A stretch of 64,000 nucleotides of DNA from Novosphingobium sp. CF614. GTDB taxonomy: Bacteria > Pseudomonadota > Alphaproteobacteria > Sphingomonadales > Sphingomonadaceae. The translations under genes and the position numbers were made by a program. The stretch spans positions 35,681-99,680 of the forward strand of contig NZ_FOOR01000012.1 in the NCBI RefSeq assembly GCF_900113255.1, given 5' to 3'. The notes under the pieces are model-generated. The model was not told the origin of the DNA. It saw only the letters and a program-made list of their open reading frames with translations, and made no database searches. Of this stretch, positions 53,301 through 60,922 are shown in pieces; the first letter of the stretch is position 1; each line of letters begins with the position of its first letter.

Positions 53301-53760
53301 AGGCGGACGCCTCCACGTGCGCGGGCCCAACGTCATGGCCGGCTACCTGCTTGCGAGCGAGCCCGGCCGGCTGCACCCGCCCGGCGAGGGCTGGCACGAC
53401 ACCGGTGATATCGTCACCGTCGACGAAGCCGGCTTCATCACCATTCGCGGCCGCGCCAAGCGCTTTGCCAAGATCGCCGGCGAGATGGTCTCGCTCCCGG
53501 CGGTGGAAGGCTATGCCGCCCAGGTCTGGCCCGGCGCCGAGCATGCCGTCGTCACCCGGCCCGACGCGAAGAAGGGCGAGCAGCTCGTGCTGTTCACCAC
53601 CGCCCCGGGAGCGGACCCGAAAGCCCTGCTCGAATGGGGCCGCGCCCATGGCGTCACCGAACTGATGCTACCGCGCGACATCCGCGTGCACGATGCGCTG
53701 CCGGTGCTGGGCACGGGGAAGCTGGACTATGTGACGCTCGGAGAGATGGCGAAGGCGTAA
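50365..53760 (+). CDS. aas: LplT-PlsC-Aas fusion: lysophospholipid transporter/acyltransferase/acyl-ACP synthetase
   Basis: 1131-residue three-domain protein. Residues about 5-410 are an MFS lysophospholipid flippase like LplT (FLGAFNDNLLKYAMLLL). About 425-620 is a PlsC acyltransferase with NHLSFLD (HX4D) and FPEGRIT. About 640-1131 is an AMP-forming acyl-ACP synthetase with FTSGSEGTPKGVVLTHRN, GYGATECAP, HDTGD and a C-terminal GTGKLDY lysine. Together these would flip lysophosphatidylethanolamine inward and re-acylate it. In E. coli LplT and Aas are two proteins. GTG start at 50365 with GGGGGAA. Confidence 0.92.
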   Translation: MSAPDFSLLAKRRFAPMFAVQFLGAFNDNLLKYAMLLLANYGILRDAPDKAGMLSVVATGLFTLPYFLFSALAGQIADRIDKASLVRWIKLAEVGIMGMALVGFAWESIALLLASLFLMGLHSTVFGPVKYSILPQHLREHEIMGGTGLIEAGTFLAILSGQLLAGQVMPWEAGLVAMGLAVLGYLAALNIPPAPPSRGGHPVDWNVARGTWHVLTTAHKGRGVWLAVLGISWFFTAGAVLLTEFVPLVSDTLDARKDVATLFLVIFSVTIALGSMTVNRLLGGEVSARYVPVSALALAAGLIDLSFSTSLFAVVVPDATVAQFLASPGAWRIIADLMVIAFAGGMFIVPLYAILQIRSPADERSQVIAANNILNAGMTVAAVAIVAVLLALGATVPQVIGVLGLATLVVALASVWLLPETLFKAVVRAVLKVLYRVEVSGIENMPRPGEPAVVVVNHLSFLDGALLGAFLPGKPTFAINTQIARNMWLKPFLKLFDAFPVDPTNPMAAKAMVKAVREGRTLVIFPEGRITVTGALMKVFDGPGMVADKAHAPIVPVRLDGPQYSPFSRLKGKVRTRLFPKVTIDVLPARRFAIEGEMSARERRAVAGRRLYDEMSAMIFATTQTDRTLFAALCEARALHGGKALVVEDVKRQPLSYDRLILGAELLGARLVLRTRPGEAVGLLLPNVNGAALAFFAVQAEGRVAAMLNFTAGLTNLLSACATADIRTIVTARAFVEQVKLGDTITALEATGRDVLYLEDLAEGIPAGEKVSRLLLKNGAAGRHAKRQVSPDAPAVILFTSGSEGTPKGVVLTHRNLLSNCAQLAARIDFNPSDVVLNALPVFHSFGLTGGTLLPILNGIRTVFYPSPLHYRIVPALAYDCNATILFGTDTFLSGYARMAHGYDFYSVRYIFAGAEKVREETRRTYSEKFGLRIMEGYGATECAPVIAVNTPMHFRAGTVGRLLPAMEARLESVPGIAEGGRLHVRGPNVMAGYLLASEPGRLHPPGEGWHDTGDIVTVDEAGFITIRGRAKRFAKIAGEMVSLPAVEGYAAQVWPGAEHAVVTRPDAKKGEQLVLFTTAPGADPKALLEWGRAHGVTELMLPRDIRVHDALPVLGTGKLDYVTLGEMAKA

Positions 53761-53822
53761 AGCCGAACTGCGCGCCTCGGACCCCTCCCCTTCTGGGCAG
53801 GGCAATCGCATATGGCGATCCA

Positions 53823-54176
53823 TCAACGCGAGAAACCCGCGAAAGCGGTGAGATATTCGGCCCCGAAACCATCGAGCTTGGCCCGGATTTCCGGCGTCGT
53901 CTCGCCATAGACATAGAGCTTTTCGATTCTGGCGAGCGCCAGGAACCGGTCGGCGAAAGGCGTGAAGGTTTCCTCGACGTGCGGAAGCAGCCCCTCAGTG
54001 CGATAGCGTTCGACAATATGCACCGCGCTGCGATCGGCATTGACGACATACTCGTAGGTGATCGTGTCCGGCTCCTTGCCCGTCGCCTCGACGATCTGCT
54101 CGACGAGAGCCTTGAAGGCCTCGAAGTTCGCCGGCTCGATCGTCAAATGGTAGATGGAATAGATTTCGCCCTGCAT
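53823..54176 (-). CDS. Antibiotic biosynthesis monooxygenase (ABM) domain protein
   Basis: 117-residue ferredoxin-like protein of the ABM/YgiN type. Pattern: IYHLTIEPANFEAFKALVEQIVEATGKEPDTITYEYVVNADRSAVHIVERYRT, then a helix and TPEIRAKLDGFG. Members act as cofactor-free quinol oxygenases or as sensors; activity not predictable. Stand-alone gene, convergent with aas. Confidence 0.75.
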   Translation of the reverse strand: MQGEIYSIYHLTIEPANFEAFKALVEQIVEATGKEPDTITYEYVVNADRSAVHIVERYRTEGLLPHVEETFTPFADRFLALARIEKLYVYGETTPEIRAKLDGFGAEYLTAFAGFSR

Positions 54177-54538
54177 TGTTCAATCCTTACCGAAACGCGC
54201 CCGCGCGCGGACGATTCCCCATGTACCGTCGCGTGTTGATCGATAAAGTAGCACGCAGGCAAGTCTTCGCCGAAGCAAGCACCCCTCGTATGGATCGTGC
54301 CGGTCGAAGTCCACGCGGTGTGGCCCCGCCAGACCCACCCGAACCCGCGCGTTCGCCCCGACAAAATCACCCGCGGGAAAATCCCGTCGCGTGGAACGCA
54401 GCACTCGTCGGCATCAGGCCTGCTTTTCGGTGTTGACCACAAGAACCCTCCCCCCTAAAGGACCCGGCCTGTGCCGCCGGTCATCCGGCGCACGACATCA
54501 AGCTGCGGCACGCCGAATGGCGCGGCCGGTCTTGGTAT
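54177..54538. other. Intergenic region upstream of tRNA-Met
   Basis: 362 bases without a credible gene. A TTGACC hexamer at 54432-54437 is followed 17 bases later by TAAAGG, a weak promoter candidate for the tRNA. Confidence 0.35.
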
Positions 54539-54615
54539 GGCGGAGTAGCTCAGTCGGTTAGAGCAGCGGAATCATAATCCGCGTGTCGGGGGTTCGAGTC
54601 CCTCCTCCGCTACCA
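54539..54615 (+). tRNA. tRNA-Met (CAT), elongator
   Basis: 77 bases including an encoded CCA. Cloverleaf: acceptor GGCGGAG/CTCCGCT (G-U first pair), D-arm GCTC-AGTCGGTTA-GAGC, anticodon stem GCGGA/TCCGC with loop ATCATAA (anticodon CAT), T-arm GGGGG-TTCGAGT-CCCTC. The overall sequence matches alphaproteobacterial elongator tRNA-Met rather than the initiator or tRNA-Ile2. Its 3' end is the likely attachment site of the following integrase. Confidence 0.95.
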
Positions 54616-54623
54616 ACATCCTG

Positions 54624-54642
54624 TTTGGCGATAGTCGCCAAA
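54624..54642. terminator. Hairpin just after tRNA-Met
   Basis: Perfect 8-base arms TTTGGCGA and TCGCCAAA with a 3-base loop, 8 bases after the tRNA CCA. Likely tRNA terminator; it could also lie within the attachment region. Confidence 0.6.
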
Positions 54643-54780
54643 GGTTGAAAAAATCCCACTTTTCCGCTAGTTTAAGGGCATTCGCTGGTTGTCAGCGACT
54701 GCCCTTGTTTGCCTACAATTGCGGTCGATCAGGGCATAATTTGGGGGCCTTGGAAAGCCCCCCGCAAAAGCGAGGCCCCC

Positions 54781-55977
54781 ATGGCGCTGACCGACACCGC
54801 AATCCGAAACTGCAAGCCTAAGGAAAAGCCCTACAAGGTCACGGACTCGCAGGGCCTCTATCTGTTGGTCAATCCGGGAGGCAGCAAGCTTTGGCGCGTC
54901 CGATACCGCCGGAACGGCGTGGAGCGAAAACTGGCTATCGGCCCATATCCTCAATTCACATTGGCCGAGGCCCGTTCGGCGCGGGATGAGGCCCGCAGAC
55001 TGCTGGCTCATGACATTGATCCCAATGCCGCCAAGCGGCAGGCGCGGATCGAAGCGAGCATGCGGGCGGAAAACAGCTTCGCCAAGGTCGCAGAGGAGTT
55101 GCTTGCCAAGCGGGAAAAGGAAGGGGTCTCTCCGCGCACGCTCGAAAAGTATCGCTGGCTGATCAAATTGCTTGGCAACGAATTTGGCCGGAGGCCAATC
55201 ACCGAGATCAGCCCAGCCGAGTTGCTGCACGAAATCAGACGCCACGAACGGCGGGGACGGTACGAAACTGCAAAACGGCTTCGTTCCTTTGCCAGTCGGG
55301 TTTTCCGGTACGCAGCGGCGACCGCGAGGGCGGACCGTGATCCTGCACAATTGTTGCTGGGCGCACTCATCCAGCCGAGGGCCAAGCATTTCGCTGCGAT
55401 CACCGATCCAGTCGCGTTCGGCGGGTTGCTAAGGTCCATTGAGGACTACGTGGGCGATCCGGCAGTGATGCATGCGCTCAAGCTTACGCCGCATGTGTTT
55501 CAGCGCCCCGGCGAACTCAGGCACATGGAATGGGCCGAGATCAACTTTGAGAAGAAAATCTGGACGCTTGCGGCAGAGAAAATGAAAATGCGTCAGCCTC
55601 ACGCGGTGCCGTTGTCGCGGCAGTCGCTGGACATTCTGGAAAGTATGCGCGGCCTGACGGGGAAAGGGAAATACGTGTTCCCATCCGTTCGCACGCGAGC
55701 ACGCCCAATCTCCGAGAATACCGTCGCCGCCTCCCTGCGCCGTATGGGCTACACGAAAGAGCAAATGACCGCGCACGGTTTCCGGACATCGGCATCGTCT
55801 CTGCTGAACGAATGCGGCAAGTGGAACCCGGACGCGATCGAGCGCGCGCTGGCGCATACGGTGTCCGGCGAGATACGGCGCATCTACAATCAGTCGGCCT
55901 ATTGGGCCGAACGTGTTGAAATGGCGCAATGGTGGAGCGACTATCTGGATGAACTGCGAAACGGAGGAAACAGATGA
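54781..55977 (+). CDS. P4-type tyrosine integrase
   Basis: 398-residue site-specific recombinase. The N-terminal DUF4102 arm-binding domain (MALTDTAIRNCKPKEKPYKV...DSQGLYLLVNPGGSKLWRVRY) is typical of integrases that use tRNA 3' ends. A SAM-like core-binding domain (about 95-180) and a catalytic domain follow: Arg in VFQRPGELRHMEW, H-x-x-R in TAHGFRTSASSLLNE and the Tyr in RRIYNQSAYW. ATG at 54781 with GAGG 8 bases upstream; the frame upstream to 54709 is not needed. Confidence 0.93.
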   Translation: MALTDTAIRNCKPKEKPYKVTDSQGLYLLVNPGGSKLWRVRYRRNGVERKLAIGPYPQFTLAEARSARDEARRLLAHDIDPNAAKRQARIEASMRAENSFAKVAEELLAKREKEGVSPRTLEKYRWLIKLLGNEFGRRPITEISPAELLHEIRRHERRGRYETAKRLRSFASRVFRYAAATARADRDPAQLLLGALIQPRAKHFAAITDPVAFGGLLRSIEDYVGDPAVMHALKLTPHVFQRPGELRHMEWAEINFEKKIWTLAAEKMKMRQPHAVPLSRQSLDILESMRGLTGKGKYVFPSVRTRARPISENTVAASLRRMGYTKEQMTAHGFRTSASSLLNECGKWNPDAIERALAHTVSGEIRRIYNQSAYWAERVEMAQWWSDYLDELRNGGNR

Positions 55978-56819
55978 CAGGTTCCCCAGGTGAAGGATGG
56001 AAAAACTTCGCGGATGGGGATGAAGCCGACGATGTTCCGCTCTGGCAAGTGCTGGCTCAATTCAGATCGGACGATCTCGACAATGGCTTGAGCGCGAACG
56101 CGGCGATTATCAGTCAGATCAGGTCGCCCATCGCGCGGTATTACAATGTAGCTTTCGTTGTCAGCTTCGCGTTCGGCTTTTTGTCCGTCCTATCCATGAT
56201 CGGTCTTTTGATCTCGGCAGCGTATCCAGGCACGACGAGCTTTTTCTACTATCTCACGTTGATCATGCTGGCGGCCACAGCGGCACCGCACCTGTTACGA
56301 CAAGCGTATCAATATGGCCTGAGTATCCCCGAGGTCCCGCTGGAACTGCCCCATGCGTCAGACCGACTTTTTGACGAGGTCCTGCGTTACCTGCAAAGGG
56401 TGGACGGTCCGCAAGCCTACTATCGCCCCCGCTTCCGCAAGAAGCGGGTTCCCCTCAGGCGCAGGCAGTTTTTTGGTCGGCTGCGCTACTTTCTGTTCTC
56501 GGAGCATAGCAAAGATCGCGGCATGGTCATGCGCTTCCCGACCGCCATGTCCCTTCCGGCTGATCTCTATCTCCATCGCGATGATGTCGAGAGAATGCTC
56601 GCGATGAGCAAGCCGAAGCGCAGAGGCGGTCCGGGGCGAAACACCAAGTACCGCTACGAGGAAGCAATTATCTCGTTGATCGGCGATCCCCGGCTAGGCA
56701 CGTTGGACCTGAAGGACCGGGCAGCGTCGGTCCACACTATCAAGGATTGGCTTGGCTATCCGAATGGTTCGAAGCCAATGCCGACGAGTCCGGCGACGTG
56801 CCGCGCCGGGATCAATTGA
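55974..56819 (+). CDS. Unknown membrane protein coupled to integrase, frameshifted C-terminus
   Basis: 281 residues as read. ATGA overlap with the integrase. Two TM helices at about 58-83 and 88-108, then a basic, probably cytoplasmic part. After the sequence for HTIKDWLGYP near base 56762 the reading frame becomes Pro/Thr-poor nonsense-like (NGSKPMPTSPATCRAGIN). In the -1 frame a well-composed continuation runs EWFEANADESGDVPRRDQ onward to a stop at 56879-56881. One base (probably one G of CCGGAA) seems lost near 56764. The ancestral protein would be about 301 residues. No family recognised. Confidence 0.6.
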   Translation: MTGSPGEGWKNFADGDEADDVPLWQVLAQFRSDDLDNGLSANAAIISQIRSPIARYYNVAFVVSFAFGFLSVLSMIGLLISAAYPGTTSFFYYLTLIMLAATAAPHLLRQAYQYGLSIPEVPLELPHASDRLFDEVLRYLQRVDGPQAYYRPRFRKKRVPLRRRQFFGRLRYFLFSEHSKDRGMVMRFPTAMSLPADLYLHRDDVERMLAMSKPKRRGGPGRNTKYRYEEAIISLIGDPRLGTLDLKDRAASVHTIKDWLGYPNGSKPMPTSPATCRAGIN

Positions 56820-56979
56820 CCCGCTATGCCGAAAAAGTCTTCGCGCGCCTGGAAGAGATTACGCCCTCCAAGATTCGCTGACAGGCATTTTCATTTTCTT
56901 GTGACTACGCATGCCTGCGCGGACAACTTCGCCCGGAAGCTAGTTCTATTGTTTCAAATGCCCATGCGGCGAGCCAATT

Positions 56980-59421
56980 TTAAGGTGTCCAGTTGATATC
57001 ATCCAATGAATCAACACAAACAAACCGAGCATCTTTAGATTCGCTGGCGATCACAAATGTCATGGGCTGCGGTACATCGACAATCACTAAGCCATGCACC
57101 TCAGGAATCTCCGGCAAATTGTTCCGCTTTGCGAGATCAGCCGCATTCTCTCTGATATAGGCAACACGGTTGAGATGCCGTAATAGATTATCCGGCTTAC
57201 CGTTTGGCAGCGGTAGTCCGCGATATTCCGACAAGCGCCTCGCGGTTTCGGACAGGGTCCGGCACAGCTTGATGTCTTTTGCTTCGATGACCCATGCGTG
57301 TTTCCCATCGGGCGAAAAGGCGAGCACATCGATGTCGCCCAATCGCTTCAACTCGTCTGTCGCTTTGTGGTTCAGACAGGCCGACGGTTTGACCGATGCT
57401 GCCGCTGTAAGTCCTCGCGCTTCCACCACATCTGCTACTCGCTCATTGAATTCCATGCCGGAGTGCTCTCCTGCACGGCCCACGTAGCTACGCATCGCTT
57501 TGCTGACCCAAAAATCACCTTGAAGACCACCTACTGATGCACCGGCGACGTTGTGTCTTGCGGCGCGTTCAACGATGGCGGGCGCAACGGCAAGCAATGG
57601 ATCGTCATCGGATGTCATTGCCACAAGCGGCCGACCGATGAGTGAGAAACGACGGTCAAACCGGCTGATGTCAAAATCCAGCTTCTGCGCCCCGGTTGGC
57701 AGATCATCCCAGCCATTGCGGCATGGGAGCGTGAGCCGGTCAATCACTGGCGCAAAGTCGGGAGCACCCTCAATGCTCAATGCTGACAATCGGGCGAGGA
57801 GTTCTGACCGCCGCATCGCAAAGGCCGACAGTTGAATTTCTATGGCGATGCGAACAAGAAAGTCCCCCAATTGCACGAAGATTTCCGCTGGTACGCCATA
57901 CTCGGCATTTAGTGCTTCGAAGAAGCGCGGATCAGGCTCGGCAGGCGTGAGATCGGGCACTTCATAGAGGCGGCTGTAGGCTTCGCTTTGATCAGCGCGA
58001 TCCTGTGAATGCAACAGACGCACTGTCGGGCCAAGTGCGGCTTCGCCAAACTCATGGTCGTGCAGAAGATGTCCGGTCGGGCTGATCCTCAGCTCAGCTT
58101 TGATTTGCCCTCCGCGTAACGCGGGAATGAGATCGGACACCGCAAAAACTTGAAGTGCAAGCGCTTGCAATTCGTCGAAATCGATGGTGCCCACCTCGTA
58201 GCCGTTATCGAGCACGGCATGCGAAGCAGCGATTTCAGTGAGAATCGAACAAGCGCGGATCGTCGCGTTGATGTGGTTGCGCTGCTCGAAACTTGCCTTC
58301 TGGTCGCCTTCGACCCCGTGAATGTTGCGCAATGCCCGAGCGCTCGTCTCCCAGCTACGCTGCTCCGCAAGGGCGATTTGGTATTGCTCCAGCGCGGTGA
58401 GCACGACCGATTCACGGTTGAATTGGCTGATTGCCTTGCAGAGTGTTTCCAACAACACCGCTTGCAACTTAGTGAGAAAATCGAAGCAGGCCTCCTGTCC
58501 CTCGATCCGTTGCCCTGGCTTTGAACCTGCAACTGAGAGGGCCGAGCCACATTTGACCAACGCTGCCGCAGAAAGAGGCACATGCCGGTAGCGTTCACTC
58601 ACCAATCCGTGCGCGCGAAGCACCTCGATGGGGCGCTCTGCCATCAGCGCGTGTCGCCAACGTAGATCAACTGAGCCGACGACCCGCCGGACATAGTCCA
58701 GCGCGTCTTCGAGCGTGACCTTAACTCCCCGCAGTTCGGCGATACAGCGCAGAAGCGTGGCTGCGAGGACAATTTCTGCGAAGTTGTCTTGCCGCCGCAG
58801 GCCGTGATGCCACTTCGCTCCAATATGGAATTCAGCGGATTCGCCGTTGAGTGCAACGCGGTACGAAATTGCGCCACTCACTTCGCGGTCGGCGACCGCT
58901 TCGTTCAAATGATCCAGGTCCGGCCACTCGACATGCACGGAAATGACTACGGGACGCTCCCCCGCTGGGAGAATTGAATCTTCCTGTGAGGTAGTCACCA
59001 CTTCGACCCAGCGAAGGATGGTGCGCCAGTTTTCGTATTCATCGTAAGATCGTGCGCCAGAGACGTTGCGGGACACCCACACCGGCCATGTCCCCGATAG
59101 AACCACGCCAAGCAGCTCACCGCGCTGTACGGCATCGATACAGGCGTAAATTGGCTCAAGCCGTTCAAAAAGGGATCGTGGATCAACCCGTATGACCCGA
59201 CGAACGCTGCCATCTGGGAACGGCACGGCACGCCGGTCACTCGCCAGCGCTGATTCCACTCGCACGGTGAACAGGCGATCTGAACCGAAATTAATGTGGC
59301 AGGGCGGAACCAGCTCCGCCTCACGCTCCGGGACAAGCGCGTGATCGCTTTCCCGCCACCATTGGAATAAATTGAGAAAACCGCTCGGATTTTGCAGCTC
59401 AAATCCCATGCCATGCACCAT
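56980..59421 (-). CDS. Large unknown protein with C-terminal PD-(D/E)XK-like nuclease motif
   Basis: 813 residues, no TM helices. I recognise no family over the first 650 residues, which are mixed alpha/beta and then long helical. Near the C-terminus (about 660-720) the pattern of a restriction-endonuclease fold appears: an MEFNERVADVVEARGL helix, then GDIDVLAFSPDGKHAWVIEAK with D698, E713 and K715 as candidate catalytic residues, followed by a RRLSEYRGL helix. This is the arrangement seen in nuclease domains of defence proteins. No P-loop or helicase motif is seen in it. Starts at ATG 59421 or 59409; no clear ribosome site. Convergent with the integrase unit. Confidence 0.7.
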   Translation of the reverse strand: MVHGMGFELQNPSGFLNLFQWWRESDHALVPEREAELVPPCHINFGSDRLFTVRVESALASDRRAVPFPDGSVRRVIRVDPRSLFERLEPIYACIDAVQRGELLGVVLSGTWPVWVSRNVSGARSYDEYENWRTILRWVEVVTTSQEDSILPAGERPVVISVHVEWPDLDHLNEAVADREVSGAISYRVALNGESAEFHIGAKWHHGLRRQDNFAEIVLAATLLRCIAELRGVKVTLEDALDYVRRVVGSVDLRWRHALMAERPIEVLRAHGLVSERYRHVPLSAAALVKCGSALSVAGSKPGQRIEGQEACFDFLTKLQAVLLETLCKAISQFNRESVVLTALEQYQIALAEQRSWETSARALRNIHGVEGDQKASFEQRNHINATIRACSILTEIAASHAVLDNGYEVGTIDFDELQALALQVFAVSDLIPALRGGQIKAELRISPTGHLLHDHEFGEAALGPTVRLLHSQDRADQSEAYSRLYEVPDLTPAEPDPRFFEALNAEYGVPAEIFVQLGDFLVRIAIEIQLSAFAMRRSELLARLSALSIEGAPDFAPVIDRLTLPCRNGWDDLPTGAQKLDFDISRFDRRFSLIGRPLVAMTSDDDPLLAVAPAIVERAARHNVAGASVGGLQGDFWVSKAMRSYVGRAGEHSGMEFNERVADVVEARGLTAAASVKPSACLNHKATDELKRLGDIDVLAFSPDGKHAWVIEAKDIKLCRTLSETARRLSEYRGLPLPNGKPDNLLRHLNRVAYIRENAADLAKRNNLPEIPEVHGLVIVDVPQPMTFVIASESKDARFVCVDSLDDINWTP

Positions 59422-59508
59422 GCCGGGGCGGTATGATCAGATGGATTCTGTGCCCGAGTCCTTATCGGCTGAATAATAGGTCGTACGAGGCGCCGAAATG
59501 GGCGGCGA

Positions 59509-60144
59509 TTAGTCATGACTCGCAGTCACCCCGTCTGACGAACGCCGATGCCCGGTTATGTCGCCGACCCGATCAAGCAGCGCACGCGTCAATTTGCAGA
59601 TGTCCGCAGGGGAGTAGGTACAGACCGCCCGCTCGCCGTCCCAATCTGGATACCGCCACAGGCTGTAGGGCGAGAGAATATCGGCGAGGCGGTCCATTTC
59701 CGGCACGCGGTGATCGAGGCCCGTGACATTGGCGTAGGCGAGCGACTTGGCGACGTACAGTCCGAGATGGCGTGCGCACCATCCATCATCGAAACCCACA
59801 TCCAGAAGATGCGAACTCAGACCCAACTGGATCACGATCCCGGTGTAATAGAGCAGGTCAGATCCATGGCGGATTATGCCGCCTTCTATGCTGGCGAAGA
59901 AACATTCGGCATTGTGATAGCGGAAACGGCTGAGGTCGCGTCCCGAGCCCGAGCGTCGCAATACAAGGGGGTTGTCGGTTGGCCGCAGTATCGAGAGCGG
60001 TTGCGCTTCGTGCCCCAATGGCCCGATCACCTCGTTCCGTATCACTGGAGCCACTGCGGGAGACAGCGCCAACGCGCTCAGAAATGCACGGCGGGACGCG
60101 GTAAAATCATCGCTTGTAGGGCGTGATGGATGCTGTGCGGCCAT
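59509..60144 (-). CDS. Unknown protein with N-terminal signal-like segment
   Basis: 211 residues, family not recognised. Residues about 18-35 (SRRAFLSALALSPAVAPV) resemble a twin-arginine-type signal or a hydrophobic helix. The rest is globular and mixed, with SDLLYYTGIVIQLGLSSHLLDVGFDDGWCARHLGLYVAKSLAYANV as the most conserved-looking core. The ATG at 60144 has AAAGGAG 6 bases upstream, a very good site, so it is a real gene. Divergent from a 58-residue RHH protein with a 15-bp inverted repeat between them. Confidence 0.65.
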   Translation of the reverse strand: MAAQHPSRPTSDDFTASRRAFLSALALSPAVAPVIRNEVIGPLGHEAQPLSILRPTDNPLVLRRSGSGRDLSRFRYHNAECFFASIEGGIIRHGSDLLYYTGIVIQLGLSSHLLDVGFDDGWCARHLGLYVAKSLAYANVTGLDHRVPEMDRLADILSPYSLWRYPDWDGERAVCTYSPADICKLTRALLDRVGDITGHRRSSDGVTASHD

Positions 60145-60209
60145 CACCACTCCTTTCACAATTGCGGTGGTACGATCGCCAGCGAGAAAACCACAATCGT
60201 CCACTCATT

Positions 60210-60275
60210 CGAATAACCGATATCACTTATGAGCCCTGATGAGGCCAATCGTCAATACCCGATATCGGTTATTCG
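60210..60275. promoter_or_regulatory. 15-bp inverted repeat in divergent promoter region
   Basis: Perfect arms CGAATAACCGATATC (60210-60224) and GATATCGGTTATTCG (60261-60275), 36 bases apart, between the divergent unknown gene and the RHH gene. Each arm is anchored on GATATC. A plausible operator for the RHH protein, with DNA looping or two dimers. Confidence 0.6.
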
Positions 60276-60317
60276 GGTTCCGATTGCGCGGGTCCTTCTC
60301 TTGGCTAGGAAACCGGC

Positions 60318-60494
60318 ATGGGACGTCCGCCGCTCAAAGTGAAATCGACCGTGATTCGCCTGCCTGAAGGGCTGGGTGAACGAATAGACAAACTGGTTGG
60401 CAAGCAGCGCCGGGCGGCATTCATCCGCGATGTGGTTGAACGAGAGGTCGAGCGGCTGGAAAAGCTGCAGGGACAGGCCGGGCTGCCCAAATAG
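60318..60494 (+). CDS. Ribbon-helix-helix (CopG/Arc-type) DNA-binding protein
   Basis: 58-residue protein found by reading the sequence; it is short enough to be missed by common length cut-offs. It begins MGRPPLKVKSTVIRLPEGLG: a basic N-terminal arm and a beta strand (STVIRLP) followed by two helices (LGERIDKLVG and RRAAFIRDVVEREVERLEKL), the RHH fold pattern. AGGA lies 7 bases upstream of the ATG. Next to a 15-bp inverted repeat, it is probably an autoregulatory repressor or an antitoxin. A minus-strand frame of 193 codons covers the same DNA but is less convincing. Confidence 0.7.
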   Translation: MGRPPLKVKSTVIRLPEGLGERIDKLVGKQRRAAFIRDVVEREVERLEKLQGQAGLPK

Positions 60495-60922
60495 CGAGCC
60501 CGCTACGATGATCGCCTGCCGGTGGGGCCAAGAGCTATCCCCATCCCGCAGCCACAAACCGGTCGATTTCTTCACGGCCCGGAGCCAGCGGGCCGGTTTT
60601 GGCGTGAACCGCCGGTCGGCTACGCGCCCTCGTCGGTCGCTCGAAAGCCGATTTGATGCGCCGAGCAGCGGTCGGTCCGGTTTACCTTGTCGCCAAGGCT
60701 CGCCAGCGGCGTAAAGGGTGGGAAAACTGCCTTCTCGGAGACCCACGCCATGATCTCTTTGCGCCCGTTCCGTCGCCTTACCCTTCGATTGATCGCCTTG
60801 GAATTCGCCGCTCACTAGCCAAGTGGAAGCCACCAGACTGGTCGATAATCGATCCGTTGTGAAGACCTTGAGCTTCGCTCCATCGATCGTTAGCCTCGCT
60901 TTGAAGCGGGCATGGGGGGCAT
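60495..60922. other. 428-base gap on the island, no confident gene
   Basis: An open minus-strand frame spans 60252-60833 but its composition is Arg/Gly-rich and it overlaps the RHH gene and its operator, so I do not call it. A decayed gene or leader region is possible. GC is high up to about 60840 and then falls sharply toward the next gene. Confidence 0.4.

Noticed and set aside
54539..54615. tRNA-Ile2 (CAT anticodon modified to lysidine) or initiator tRNA-fMet
   Set aside because: The G-U first acceptor pair and body sequence fit elongator tRNA-Met better; initiator lacks this pattern of C1-A72 mismatch.
60252..60833. 193-codon minus-strand ORF
   Set aside because: It runs through the RHH gene and its inverted repeat, is rich in Arg/Gly, and has no ribosome site or motif. 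Kept as an alternative only.
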